Origin: Tessaracoccus bendigoensis DSM 12906
Lineage (GTDB): Bacteria > Actinomycetota > Actinomycetes > Propionibacteriales > Propionibacteriaceae
Length of the DNA stretch: 64,000 nt
Direction: 5' to 3'
NCBI RefSeq assembly: GCF_900141915.1
Contig: NZ_FQZG01000006.1
Span: 1 to 64,000 of the forward strand
Part shown: positions 52,459-61,261 of the stretch, piece by piece
How the letters are laid out: the number at the start of each line of letters is the position of its first letter
Position numbering within the stretch: position 1 is the stretch's first letter
Made by a program: the position numbers and the translations under genes
Notes under the pieces: model-generated
Told to the model about the DNA's origin: nothing
The model's database searches: none
What the model saw: only the letters and a program-made list of their open reading frames with translations

Positions 52459-52531
52459 GTGCACAGATCTCTGTACACGTCGAGGCAATCGCTATCCGGC
52501 CCTTGCTCAACGCATAGAGAGATCTGTGCAC
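52459..52531. repeat. Inverted repeat with perfect 14-bp arms
   Basis: GTGCACAGATCTCT (52459-52472) and AGAGATCTGTGCAC (52518-52531) are perfect complements with 45 bp between. It is unrelated in sequence to families A-C. It lies after the DUF808 gene and before the bidirectional terminator. Confidence 0.75.
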
Positions 52532-52562
52532 AGGCCCGCGTTCCCGCAGGGCCGACGAAGAC

Positions 52563-52592
52563 GCGGCCCGCCCCGATTCCGAGGCGGGCCGC
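52563..52592. terminator. Bidirectional terminator between DUF808 and reductase genes
   Basis: GCGGCCCGCC-ccgattccga-GGCGGGCCGC is a perfect 10-bp stem, followed by ATTTCG. It sits between two convergent genes. Confidence 0.78.
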
Positions 52593-52608
52593 ATTTCGTC
52601 TACCCAAC

Positions 52609-53184
52609 TCAGCGGACGACGGCGAGCCCCGCCGTCCAGCCCACCTGCTCGGTGGCCGCCAGCACCAACTGGGCGAAGCCGACCGCCTCAAGTTCGCGGG
52701 CCCGCTTGAGCGACCCGAGGTCGAGCGCGACCAATCCGGCCGCCTCCACGACTTCCGCGAGGCTGTCCTTGGCCTCTTTGTCGTCCCCGGCGATCAGGAC
52801 GGTGACGGTGTTCTTCCCGATCTTGCCGGAGTTCAGTGTCGCCGCGAAATTGGTGTTGAACGCCTTGAGCACCTTCGACTGCGGCAGCTTCCCGGCCAGT
52901 TGCGCCGTCGCCGAGCTGTCGGCAGGGACGACGAGCGAGTCGAAGGTCTGGAAGTCGAGGGGGTTCGAGATGTCGACGACGACCTTGCCTACCAGCTGGT
53001 CGGCGCGCTCGGCCACGACGTCGTCGTGGGCGCCGTACGACACCGCGAGGACGACGATGTCGCCTTCCACCGCAGTGGCCGTGTCGCTGTGCGCAAGCAC
53101 CTGAACGGTGTTGCCGCCCCTGGTCGCGAGCCCGGCGATTGCCTGCCCCATGTTGCCTGAACCGATGACTGTGATGTTGCTCAT
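52609..53184 (-). CDS. NADPH-dependent F420 reductase-like protein
   Basis: A 191-residue Rossmann-fold protein. The nucleotide-binding GSGNMGQAIA is at its start, and VVDISNPLDFQTFDSLV and AFNTNFAATLNSG follow. It belongs to the NADPH-F420-oxidoreductase/DUF-like group; whether it uses F420 in this organism is unproven. The ATG at 53182-53184 follows AAGGAG. It is divergent from a MarR gene with a strong inverted repeat between them. Confidence 0.82.
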   Translation of the reverse strand: MSNITVIGSGNMGQAIAGLATRGGNTVQVLAHSDTATAVEGDIVVLAVSYGAHDDVVAERADQLVGKVVVDISNPLDFQTFDSLVVPADSSATAQLAGKLPQSKVLKAFNTNFAATLNSGKIGKNTVTVLIAGDDKEAKDSLAEVVEAAGLVALDLGSLKRARELEAVGFAQLVLAATEQVGWTAGLAVVR

Positions 53185-53195
53185 ACCTACTCCTT

Positions 53196-53215
53196 TTGGT
53201 TGTTGCGTCAACCAA
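53196..53215. promoter_or_regulatory. MarR-type operator between reductase and marR genes
   Basis: TTGGTTG-ttgcgt-CAACCAA is a perfect 7-bp inverted repeat. A weaker copy (TTGCTTG...TCAACCA) lies about 30 bp downstream at the -10 region of the MarR gene. The MarR protein likely represses both directions. Confidence 0.6.
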
Positions 53216-53249
53216 TATACATCGATTGCTTGTCGTGTCAACCATTGAG

Positions 53250-53255
53250 TAGCAT
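53250..53255 (+). promoter_or_regulatory. -10 element for leaderless marR gene
   Basis: TAGCAT ends six bases before the ATG at 53262, with no ribosome binding site. Leaderless start inferred. Confidence 0.4.
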
Positions 53256-53261
53256 GGCCCC

Positions 53262-53744
53262 ATGACGACATGGCTCGACTCACGCGAGATGAGGGCCTGG
53301 CGTCGGTTCTCGTCGGTCCTGGAACTGCTCCCAGGCGTACTGGAGACCCAGCTCAAGCGCGATTCCGACCTCACCCACTTCGAGTACTGGGTGGTCGCGA
53401 TCCTCTCCGAGGCCCCCAACCGCACTCTGCGGATGTCAACGCTGGCCCGCCACACCAGCGGCACCCTCCCCCGGCTCTCGCACGTCGTCAAGCGACTGGA
53501 GAAGCGCGGCCTGGTGGAACGCACACCGCACCCCGACGACGCCCGCGTCACCAACGCTCATCTGACCGACGCCGGCTGGGACCTCGTGGTCGCTGCGGCC
53601 CCAGGGCATGTCGCGACGGTACGGGAATCGCTGATCGACGCCCTGACCCCCGAGCAACTCGATCAACTCGCGGCCATCGGGGAAGCGATCCTGGGCAGGA
53701 TCGCCCCCGAGATCCTGCCAACGCTCGACGATCACCACGACTGA
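53262..53744 (+). CDS. MarR-family transcriptional regulator
   Basis: A 160-residue winged-helix protein. The helix-turn-helix spans LRMSTLARHTSGTLPRLSHVVKRLEKRGLVERTP region, then the wing HPDDARVTNAHLTDAGW. It is divergent from the reductase gene and probably controls it and itself through the TTGGTTG-N6-CAACCAA site. The signal is unknown; redox or electrophile stress is plausible given the reductase. Confidence 0.92.
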   Translation: MTTWLDSREMRAWRRFSSVLELLPGVLETQLKRDSDLTHFEYWVVAILSEAPNRTLRMSTLARHTSGTLPRLSHVVKRLEKRGLVERTPHPDDARVTNAHLTDAGWDLVVAAAPGHVATVRESLIDALTPEQLDQLAAIGEAILGRIAPEILPTLDDHHD

Positions 53745-54218
53745 TCATTTCCCAAGCCCCCGGCCAGGCGACGCCTCGGGGTAGACCCCTGCGGTGACTG
53801 CGCCTTTCGGGGAGCCACCGGCAGGTTGACAATGGTTGAGACTGACCGCTCCGACCGAGCCGCCGCCACCCATCCATAAGCGAATCCGGATCGGCACTTG
53901 CCATCATTAACTAATCCGGTTTAGGATGGCCGCAGCAACCCCGATTCCGACACCTTCGAAGGAGAAGATGTGCTCGAACTGCACCGGTCCTCGACCAGCC
54001 GCCGCCCGGCGGCCCGGCGACGCATGTGCGGTTCGCGTCCCCGTCGCAGAAACGAAGCCCCCTGAGACAGCCGATCCGATAGATTCCGGTTCAGACGCAC
54101 CGGAACACCGCACGCAACGTCACGGTCAGTCGCGGAAGAGCCCGGCTGATCCCCCCGGCGAAGAGGCCGGAGAAGCCCTCGCAGCCAAAGGAGGCTGGAA
54201 GCAGATGGACGACCGACT
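53745..54218 (+). other. 474-bp upstream region of the ABC importer operon
   Basis: A sigma-70-like promoter is visible: TTGCCA (53898-53903), an 18-bp spacer, and TAGGAT (53922-53927). Downstream is AAGGAG (53959-53964) ahead of overlapping ATG (53968) and GTG (53970) starts of small frames. GGAGG near 54190 precedes a 5-codon frame at 54205 and the permease ATG at 54219. The rest shows no coding bias I trust. Confidence 0.45.
53970..54065 (+). CDS. Possible leader peptide upstream of the ABC operon
   Basis: A 31-residue frame beginning with GTG (VLELHRSSTSRR) and rich in arginine, with the ribosome site AAGGAG 5 bp before. An alternative ATG two bases earlier opens an 84-residue frame ending at 54222 whose stop overlaps the permease start (ATGA). 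Only one, or neither, may be real. If translated, either could couple translation or respond to arginine/cysteine supply. Low confidence; codon use is unremarkable. Confidence 0.25.
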   Translation: MLELHRSSTSRRPAARRRMCGSRPRRRNEAP

Positions 54219-55321
54219 ATGACATCCACGCCACTTGTGGGGATCAACTCCCCGGATTCAGAGGCCCCCGAGGCGAAAGAGACCCCCGAGAGCGCGGGGC
54301 GCGACCGCCGTGTATTGAAGGACCTGGCCTTCCTCGGCAAACGGCTCGTGACCTACGCCTTCATCGGGTTCATCAGCATCGTGTTGAACTTCGTGTTCCC
54401 GCGCCTGATGCCCAACGATCCGGCCGAATCCATGATCCGCGACATCTACCAGAAGACCGGCCAACGGCCGAGCTAGTTCCAGATCGACCAGATCCACCGG
54501 ATGTACGGCGACCCGGACACCAACATCTTCGTCCAGTTCTGGAACTACATCTCCCAGCTGGCCCAGGGCGACTTCGGCAAGTCGATCATGTACTACCCGA
54601 TGGAGGTCACCGAGCTGGTCGGTAAGGCCATCCCTTGGACCCTCTGGCTCTCCATCGGTTCGATCATCATCGGCTGGATCATCGGCACCGTGCTCGGCGC
54701 CCGCCTGGGCTGGAAGCCCGGGGCAGGTTCGATTCGTTCATCACCCCGGTGACGATGTTCTTCGCCTCGATCCCCGCCTTCTGGCTCGGCCTGATCGCGG
54801 TGTGGCAGCTGTCCTACATCAAGGGATGGTTCCCAGCCCAGGGATCGGTCGATCAACGCATCCAGCCGCAGAGCCTCACCAATCCAGACTTCATCGTGAG
54901 CGTGCTTTACCACTCGATTCTGCCGATGGGCGTGCTGATCGTCGTCGGCTTCACCGGCTGGATGCTGAGCATGCGCAACATGATGATCACGACCGTCAAC
55001 GAGGACTACGTCCACCTGGCCAGGGCAAAGGGCCTCAAGCCTTCGGTGGTGCGCAGCCGCTACGCGATGCGCAATGCGCTGCTTCCCAATGTCACCGGTC
55101 TTGCCCAGTCCTTCGGTGGCGCGCTCACCGCGGTGGTTCTGGCGGAAACGGTGTTCATCTACCCGGGCGTCGGCGGCCTGGTCGGCGCCTCGACCGGAAC
55201 CCGTGACTACCCCCTCCTCCAGGCACTGATGCTGATCATCATCTTCCTGGGGCTCATCTTCAACTTCATCGCAGACTCCGTCTATGTCCTGCTGGATCCG
55301 CGAATCCGAGACAAGGACTGA
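54219..55321 (+). pseudogene. Broken oligopeptide/dipeptide ABC permease (DppB/OppB-like)
   Basis: The first permease gene of a peptide-type importer, carrying two lesions. An in-frame TAG at 54474-54476 interrupts ...GQRPS-stop-FQIDQIHRMYGDP..., where GAG would restore Ser-Glu-Phe. A one-base contraction in the G run 54720-54723 then shifts the frame between WKPG and GRFDSFITPVTMFFASIPAF. Joined, the parts give a normal DppB-like protein of about 367 residues with the permease signature EDYVHLARAKGLKPSVVRSRYAMRNALLP. In the sequence as given, no full-length product is made. True decay or assembly error are both possible. Confidence 0.85.
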
Positions 55322-55325
55322 GAGC

Positions 55326-56246
55326 ATGTTCAAGCGATTCATCTCCGTCCCGAAGGTCCAGATCGGGCTTGGCATCATGGGGTTCTTCACCCTGGTCGCC
55401 ATCTTCGGCAAGCCTTTCGCCACCCACGTTCTGCACCGGCAGCCGACCGACGTCTTCCTGGACGCCATGGGCGTCGGCCCGAGCCTCGCACACCCGATGG
55501 GTACCACCGTCAGCGGCCAGGACGTCCTGACCTGGATGCTGCACGGCACCTACAACTCGATGTTCGTCGGATTCGTCTCGGCCATCATCGCCACCATCAT
55601 CGCCCTGGTGATCGGAACCCTCGCGGGCTTCCTGGGCGGCTGGGCTGACAACGTGATCAACGCGTTCATCCTGGTCTTCCAGAACATCCCCAGCTTCCCG
55701 GTGCTCATCATCATGGCCGCGTTCTGGCGCGACATGCCGCTGGTGGTCGTCGCACTCATGGTCGGCATCTTCGAGTGGACGGGTGGGGCCAGGCGGATCC
55801 GGGCCCAAACGCTCAGCCTCCGCAACCGTGACTTCACCACTGCCCTCCGGACCGTTGGCGAAGGAAAGCTGCGGATCGTGATGGTGGAGGTCATGCCGCA
55901 CCTGTTCGGGATCGTGTCTCCGATGTTCCTGACGGCCATCGCCGCAGGTGTCTCGATGCAGGCCTCGATCGCCATGCTGGGCATCGGAAGCGCCGGTGAA
56001 CCCAGCTGGGGCCTGATCATCAACTACGCCTTCCAGCAGAACGCGTTGTTCCGAGGAATGTGGTGGTGGTTCGTACCGCCGGGCATTGCGCTGGCCCTGC
56101 TTGGCTTCGCGACCACGATGGTCAACTTCGGACTCGATGAGGTCACCAACCCGACCCTCAGCTCGAAGCGCATGAAGCTCATGACCAAGTTCAAGAAGAA
56201 GCTGCGGATGCGCGACTCCCGCGCCCTGCCGGTCGAGGTGGCCTGA
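55326..56246 (+). CDS. Peptide-type ABC importer permease (DppC-like)
   Basis: A 306-residue inner-membrane permease. It has an N-terminal helix, the binding-protein-dependent transport domain with about five helices, and the EAA-type loop GGARRIRAQTLSLRNRDFTTALRTVGEGKLRIVMVEVMPHLF region. The ATG at 55326 lies 4 bp after the DppB-like stop. It is intact and should pair with the broken upstream permease and the two ATPases. Confidence 0.92.
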   Translation: MFKRFISVPKVQIGLGIMGFFTLVAIFGKPFATHVLHRQPTDVFLDAMGVGPSLAHPMGTTVSGQDVLTWMLHGTYNSMFVGFVSAIIATIIALVIGTLAGFLGGWADNVINAFILVFQNIPSFPVLIIMAAFWRDMPLVVVALMVGIFEWTGGARRIRAQTLSLRNRDFTTALRTVGEGKLRIVMVEVMPHLFGIVSPMFLTAIAAGVSMQASIAMLGIGSAGEPSWGLIINYAFQQNALFRGMWWWFVPPGIALALLGFATTMVNFGLDEVTNPTLSSKRMKLMTKFKKKLRMRDSRALPVEVA

Positions 56247-56247
56247 C

Positions 56248-57267
56248 GTGACTGATCTCCTACCCGCAACTGACATTCTCCACGCGGAGACCCCACACAT
56301 CGAGACATCAGAGGAGATCGCGGCGCGGCTCGCTGCATCCCCACCCCTGCTCGTGGCCGAGAACCTCGATGTCACCTACGTGACAGAGGCAGGCGAGGTG
56401 CCGGCCTGCCGCAACGTCAACCTGACGCTGCACCGTGGCGAGATTCTCGGGGTCGCCGGGGAATCCGCCTCCGGCAAGTCAACCCTGCTCAACGCCCTGG
56501 CAAGGCTCCAGCGCCCCCCGGCAATCACCAGCGGCGGCAAGGTCACGTTCTACCCGACCGATGACAGCGATCCGATGGAGATCAGCTCGATGTCCGAGGA
56601 GGAGCTGCGCGAGCGTCGCTGGACCTCGCTCTCGTTCGTCATGCAGTCGGCCATGGCCTGCCTCAACCCGGTGATCCGGCTTGAGTCGCAGTTCACCGAC
56701 GTCATCCGGGAGCACGACCCCGAGGTCTCGAAGGAGGATGCCAGCAAGAAGGCCGGAGAACTGCTTGAGATGGTGGGCATCCCGGCTCACCGGCTCAAGG
56801 CGTTCCCGTTCCAGCTCTCGGGTGGGATGCAGCAGCGGGCCCTGATCGCCCTTAGCCTCGCCTGCGACCCCGACGTCGTCTTCATGGACGAGCCCACCAC
56901 GGCCGTCGACGTCATCATGCAGCGCCAGATCCTCAGCCAGATCCTGCACCTTCAAGCTCGACTCGGATTCGCGATCGTCTTCGTCACGCACGACCTGTCC
57001 CTCCTGCTTGAGATCTCCGACCGGATCGTCATCATGTACGGCGGCCGCTTCGTGGAGGTCGGGTCCGCCGAGCAGATCTACGAGTCGGGGCTGCACCCCT
57101 ACACGAGGGGTCTACGCAGTTCCTTCCCGCCCCTTTCGGAGCCAGTCAGGAAGCTGCATGGCATCCCTGGGACCCCTCCGGACCTGCTGGGCTTGCCGGT
57201 GGGTTGCGCATTCGCGCCGCGGTGCCCGAGGGCGACACAGCTCTGCCTGGAGGAACGCCGGAACTGA
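56248..57267 (+). CDS. ABC importer ATP-binding protein (DppD-like), C-terminus frameshifted
   Basis: A 339-residue ATPase as read. Walker A is GESASGKS, the signature is LSGGMQQR, and Walker B is VVFMDEPTTAVD. The frame ends at a TGA right after LCLEERRN, just where the family's C-terminal oligopeptide domain should continue. One base lost in the AA at 57254-57255 explains this. The alternative frame reads PELTSVAGGQAACHHPH..., exactly the family's Cys-His ending, and stops at 57348-57350, overlapping the next GTG by 4 bp. So the last 30 residues are missing or altered. The NTPase core is intact. Confidence 0.88.
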   Translation: MTDLLPATDILHAETPHIETSEEIAARLAASPPLLVAENLDVTYVTEAGEVPACRNVNLTLHRGEILGVAGESASGKSTLLNALARLQRPPAITSGGKVTFYPTDDSDPMEISSMSEEELRERRWTSLSFVMQSAMACLNPVIRLESQFTDVIREHDPEVSKEDASKKAGELLEMVGIPAHRLKAFPFQLSGGMQQRALIALSLACDPDVVFMDEPTTAVDVIMQRQILSQILHLQARLGFAIVFVTHDLSLLLEISDRIVIMYGGRFVEVGSAEQIYESGLHPYTRGLRSSFPPLSEPVRKLHGIPGTPPDLLGLPVGCAFAPRCPRATQLCLEERRN

Positions 57268-57346
57268 CTTCCGTGGCAGGTGGCCAGGCTGCGTGCCACC
57301 ATCCCCACCTGCGCGGCGAGAGCGATACCGAAGGAAGTGAACAGCT

Positions 57347-58432
57347 GTGACCGACGTCATATCTTCCGCCCGCGACACCCGTGAGGTGGTGTTGCAGACC
57401 AAGAACCTGAAGGTTCACTTCGATGGCGAGAACAGCGAAGGCAAGAAGGTCAAAATCCGCGCCGTCGACGGAGTCGATTTCACCCTACACAAGGGCGAGA
57501 TCGTCGCCCTCGTCGGTGAGAGCGGCTGCGGCAAGACCACCTTGGCGAGGGTCTTCTCGCTCATCTACAAGCCGACCTACGGTGACGTGACGGTGCTCGG
57601 GCAGCCCCTTAAGGAGGCGGCGCGCAACGAGCGCAAGTACTACCGCAAGGTGCAGCTGATCTTCCAGGATCCGTTCGCGTCCATGAACTCGCTCAAGCGC
57701 ATCGTGCACATCGTGGGCCGGGTCGTCCAGATCCACAAGATGGCAGGCCGTGGCGCCGCGGTCCGTAAGCGGGTCGAGGAACTCCTCGGGCACGTCAACC
57801 TGGTGCCCGCCGAGAAGTTCATCAACCAGTTCCCCACCGACCTTTCGGGTGGCCAGAAGCAGCGCGTCGCGATCGCACGTGCCCTTGCGGTCGAACCGTC
57901 CATCATCCTCGCCGACGAACCGACGAGCATGCTGGACGCGTCGATCCGGCTCGAGGTGTTGAACCTGCTCTCCGACCTGCGCGACAACGACGGCCTCGCG
58001 GTGCTGATCATCACCCACGACATCGCGAGCGCCCGCTACCTCAGCGACCGGATCAACGTCATGTATGGCGGCCGGATCATCGAGGAAGGGCCGACCGAGA
58101 AGATCGTCAGCGACCCGGTGCATCCGTACACCGAGCTGCTGATCGGGGCTGCACCCGATCCCGCACACTACAAGGGCTCAGGCCACTCCGCGGTGCAGGC
58201 CTCGTCGACCAACGCACCAGTCGACAACTCCATCAAGATGGTTGGCTGCCGGTTCGCAAACCGCTGCCCCCACGCGATCAGCCGTTGCGTGGACGCCCCC
58301 ATCCCCGAATACGTCTCCAAGGACGGAGACCGGCGAGCGATGTGCATCCTCGCCGAGAAGCGTGACGACTTCATCAACCCCAACGACCCGGCGCTACCGG
58401 GAGCAACCAGCTACACGGAGGAACAGCTATGA
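57347..58432 (+). CDS. ABC importer ATP-binding protein (DppF-like)
   Basis: A 361-residue ATPase. Walker A is GESGCGKT, the signature is LSGGQKQRVA, Walker B is IILADEPTSMLD, and the C-terminal oligopeptide domain has CRFANRCPHAISRC. It energises peptide or oligosaccharide import with the DppD-like subunit. The GTG start would overlap the intact DppD stop (GTGA), matching the other junctions in this operon. Its own stop overlaps the binding-protein start by 4 bp. Confidence 0.93.
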   Translation: MTDVISSARDTREVVLQTKNLKVHFDGENSEGKKVKIRAVDGVDFTLHKGEIVALVGESGCGKTTLARVFSLIYKPTYGDVTVLGQPLKEAARNERKYYRKVQLIFQDPFASMNSLKRIVHIVGRVVQIHKMAGRGAAVRKRVEELLGHVNLVPAEKFINQFPTDLSGGQKQRVAIARALAVEPSIILADEPTSMLDASIRLEVLNLLSDLRDNDGLAVLIITHDIASARYLSDRINVMYGGRIIEEGPTEKIVSDPVHPYTELLIGAAPDPAHYKGSGHSAVQASSTNAPVDNSIKMVGCRFANRCPHAISRCVDAPIPEYVSKDGDRRAMCILAEKRDDFINPNDPALPGATSYTEEQL

Positions 58433-60159
58433 GTATTCGTACGACCCAGATCTCGAGGCGCACCCTGCTCGGCGGCCTCGGCGCCGTCGCCGCAACCGCG
58501 ACCCTGTCCGCCTGCGGCGGCAACGGCGGCGGAAATGGAAGCGGAAACGGCGAAGGTGGTGGAGGCGCCGGGTCGACGATCTTCGTGATCGGCACTGGCG
58601 TCGCGGCCTCCAACCAGTTCCCGAACAACTTCAACCGCTATGGCGGCGGCGACACCGCCCCCGGTATCGACCTGGTCTACGAAAGCCTGTTCCGGCTCTC
58701 CTCCAAGGACGGTGGACAGCTGATTCCCGTCCTGGCCGAAAAGGTTGAGCACAACGACGAAGGCACCCAGGCTACCTACACCCTCCGCCAGGGCGTCACC
58801 TGGTCTGACGGTGAGCCCTTCACTTCCAAGGATGTGCTCTACACCCTCGGCACCATCTACGGTGAACCCAACCCCGCCCCGGCCGAGGACGAGTTCGTCT
58901 GGCTTTCCAAGGCGATCGAAACTCCCGACGACTACACCGTCATCGTCAGCTACAACGACGATCAGCGGCAGCAGGAAGTCAACCTGGCCCTGTACTACCC
59001 GATTGTGCCCGCGCACGTGTTCCAGGACGGTGACAAGCTCGAGTTCCCGCAGGACACGATGGCCAGCCCCATCGGCACCGGTCCGATGAAGCTGAAGAAC
59101 TTCGGCAGCCAGCTCGTCCAGTACGAAGCACGCGACGACTACTGGGGTGGCGCGGTCGGTCCGGTGGAGGTCCAGTTCGTTCCCTCCGGCACCGCGGGCA
59201 ACATCGAGACCCAGATCACCCAGGGCAATGTCGACATGGCCGAAGGTGGTAACCCCGGCGTCGTCAAGGGCTTCGCCACGGCCAAGGACACCAACCATTA
59301 CAACTTCGTCGCCGACGGCGCCTCGCGCGGCGTGATCTTCCAGGTGCAGAACACCGAACTGCCGACCTCCGATGTCAACATCCGCAAGGCGCTCAGGGGT
59401 TCGATCGACTTCCCAGCGGTCGCGGACGCCGCCGGTATCGGCTTCTCGATCCCCAACGTGGCTGGCGTCGATCCGGTCATCAACGAATCGATCCAGCAGC
59501 CCGAGTTCAACGAACCCATCGCGATGGACGTCGATCAGGCCAAGAAGGACCTGGCCGCGGCCTCATGGACGGTCAACGCCAACGGCAACCTGGAGAAGGA
59601 CGGCAAGGAGCACCCGCTTACCATCCAGGTCCAGAACGACCAGGCAACCGACATGGTCACGGTCCCGATCCTCGTCGCGCAGTGGAAGGAGAACCTCGGC
59701 CTGAACGTCACCTTCGACCCGAAGCCGAAGGACGTCATGGACGGCATCCTGCAGAGTGGCACCTTCGACATGGTGGTCAGCGGCGTGAACTACCCGGGAA
59801 CGCCCTGGACGAACTACACGATGTACGACCAGAAGGTGACCCCGGCAGGCGAGACGGGCACCAACGGTAACTGGGGTCGTTGGACCTGGTCCGATGAGGC
59901 CGAGCAGTCGATGAGCATCCTGGTTTCGACGCTCAACACTCCCGAGACCAAGGATAGGATCGCCGAGGGCGTGCAGGGTGTGCAGGCGGCCATCCGCGAC
60001 GACGCCCCCTTCATCCCTTACCAGGGTGGCGGTTCCGGTGTCATGTCGAGCAGCATCAACTGGGCCGAGCTGCCCAACGTTGCAGACGTCAACTACTTCC
60101 CGCGGGTCGGTGGCATGGGCAACCTGATCAACCTGCTGAAGGACGTCAAGTCCGCGTGA
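58429..60159 (+). CDS. Extracellular solute-binding protein, family 5 (peptide-type)
   Basis: A 576-residue lipoprotein. The signal ISRRTLLGG (Tat-like RR at 10-11) ends at lipobox LSAC (Cys29), followed by a Gly-rich linker. The body is a family 5 binding protein (DppA/OppA fold): segments LRQGVTWSDGEPFTSKDV and PIGTGPMKLKNF are typical. It delivers ligand to the permease. In this locus the ligand may be glycan-bearing peptides or oligosaccharides rather than plain peptides (inference from adjacent glycosidases). Ends at a long hairpin terminator. Confidence 0.93.
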   Translation: MSIRTTQISRRTLLGGLGAVAATATLSACGGNGGGNGSGNGEGGGGAGSTIFVIGTGVAASNQFPNNFNRYGGGDTAPGIDLVYESLFRLSSKDGGQLIPVLAEKVEHNDEGTQATYTLRQGVTWSDGEPFTSKDVLYTLGTIYGEPNPAPAEDEFVWLSKAIETPDDYTVIVSYNDDQRQQEVNLALYYPIVPAHVFQDGDKLEFPQDTMASPIGTGPMKLKNFGSQLVQYEARDDYWGGAVGPVEVQFVPSGTAGNIETQITQGNVDMAEGGNPGVVKGFATAKDTNHYNFVADGASRGVIFQVQNTELPTSDVNIRKALRGSIDFPAVADAAGIGFSIPNVAGVDPVINESIQQPEFNEPIAMDVDQAKKDLAAASWTVNANGNLEKDGKEHPLTIQVQNDQATDMVTVPILVAQWKENLGLNVTFDPKPKDVMDGILQSGTFDMVVSGVNYPGTPWTNYTMYDQKVTPAGETGTNGNWGRWTWSDEAEQSMSILVSTLNTPETKDRIAEGVQGVQAAIRDDAPFIPYQGGGSGVMSSSINWAELPNVADVNYFPRVGGMGNLINLLKDVKSA

Positions 60160-60170
60160 CCTTGTGACGT

Positions 60171-60206
60171 TTGAGGGGCGGGTGGCCATGGCCACCCGCC
60201 CCTCAA
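60171..60206. terminator. Strong bidirectional terminator hairpin
   Basis: A perfect 36-bp palindrome: TTGAGGGGCGGGTGGCCA followed by its reverse complement. It is located 12 bp after the binding-protein stop and 15 bp before the GH20 stop on the other strand, serving both convergent operons. Confidence 0.88.
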
Positions 60207-60221
60207 GTGCTCTGCTTGCCT

Positions 60222-61259
60222 TCAGCCGAACGTCCGGGCGAAGGGGGTCAGCCAGGTCTGCAGCCGCTCCCAGGTCTCTTCCTGGCTCATCGAGTCGGCG
60301 GCGTCGCACCACACGGTGAGCTTGGCCCCAAGGAAACGCGGTTCCGCGGCGTCGATGTCCAGCCAGGATCGTTCCCCCGCCAGCCCCATGAACCTGGTGG
60401 GGCGGAACGTCTCGGCGATGTCTTCGCCCGACTTGAGCCCGGTGACATTGGGTTTCCCGTCTCCGGACAGCACGAAATAGAGCAGGTCGCCGTTGGAATT
60501 GAGCACCCGGTAGCCGGAGTCCAGGTAGTCGTTGACGCTGGGCGTCCAGTCCCGCCAGCGGACCCAGACATCGAGCGCGATGTCGTTCGGCACCGGGACC
60601 AGCGGGCTGGCCGAGGCCGGGACGACGTGGTCGTTCCAGAGCCAGATGTCGTCGACGCGAGGGCGGAGATGCGCCGCCAGTTCTGTGATGTACAGGGCGT
60701 AGGCGTCCTCGACGGCGGCGCCCTCCTCCGCAGCGGCACGCGCCCAGTCGAGCAGCACCGGGTAACGGTCCGGGCGTCGCTCCTCCTCCCCTTCCCAGGG
60801 GGCGGCCAGGTATTCATCGCCGCCAAGGTGGACGACCTCGGGCTCGAAAAGGTCGAGCGTGGCGTCCCACAACGAGCGGATGTGCGCCGTGGCGTCGGGG
60901 TTGGAAATGTCGACCTTGTCCGGGTGTACGGCGCCGCTTCGGTCGGTCAGGCACCACTCAGGGTGGCCAGCCAGCAGCGCGACGGCGTGCGACGGCGTAT
61001 CCAGTTCGGGGACGAGCCGGACCCCGCACGCCCTGGCGGCCGAGGAGAGTTGGCCGATCTCGGCCGCCGACAGCGCCCCAGGCGAGGCCAACGCCTCGAA
61101 GCCGGGCAGTTCCACGCCGAGCCCCGTTGAATCGGAGAGGTGCAACTGCAAGGTGTTGAGCCCGAGTTCCCCCATCGTTTCGAGCAGCCTGGTCACCCAG
61201 GCCCGGCTGAACCGCTTCCGGCCGATGTCGAGGCCGATGCCTCTCACCTGAGGGCCCAT
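60222..61259 (-). CDS. Glycoside hydrolase family 20 beta-N-acetylhexosaminidase
   Basis: A 345-residue enzyme. The catalytic pair D148-E149 lies in VVHLGGDEY, and GLDIGRKRFSRAWV and NTLQLHLSDSTGLGVEL are family motifs. It removes terminal N-acetylhexosamine. The compact length lacks the usual N-terminal domain, and no signal peptide is visible, so it may act in the cytosol on imported chito-oligomers or N-glycan fragments. The ATG at 61257-61259 begins 2 bp after the GH85 stop; the long frame extension upstream lies inside GH85. Confidence 0.88.
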   Translation of the reverse strand: MGPQVRGIGLDIGRKRFSRAWVTRLLETMGELGLNTLQLHLSDSTGLGVELPGFEALASPGALSAAEIGQLSSAARACGVRLVPELDTPSHAVALLAGHPEWCLTDRSGAVHPDKVDISNPDATAHIRSLWDATLDLFEPEVVHLGGDEYLAAPWEGEEERRPDRYPVLLDWARAAAEEGAAVEDAYALYITELAAHLRPRVDDIWLWNDHVVPASASPLVPVPNDIALDVWVRWRDWTPSVNDYLDSGYRVLNSNGDLLYFVLSGDGKPNVTGLKSGEDIAETFRPTRFMGLAGERSWLDIDAAEPRFLGAKLTVWCDAADSMSQEETWERLQTWLTPFARTFG

Positions 61260-61261
61260 GT

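Noticed and set aside
54474-54476. Pyrrolysine or programmed readthrough at the in-frame TAG of the permease
   Set aside because: There is no hint of pyrrolysine genes in the window, and a second frameshift downstream would still prevent a full-length product. Mutation or sequencing error is simpler.
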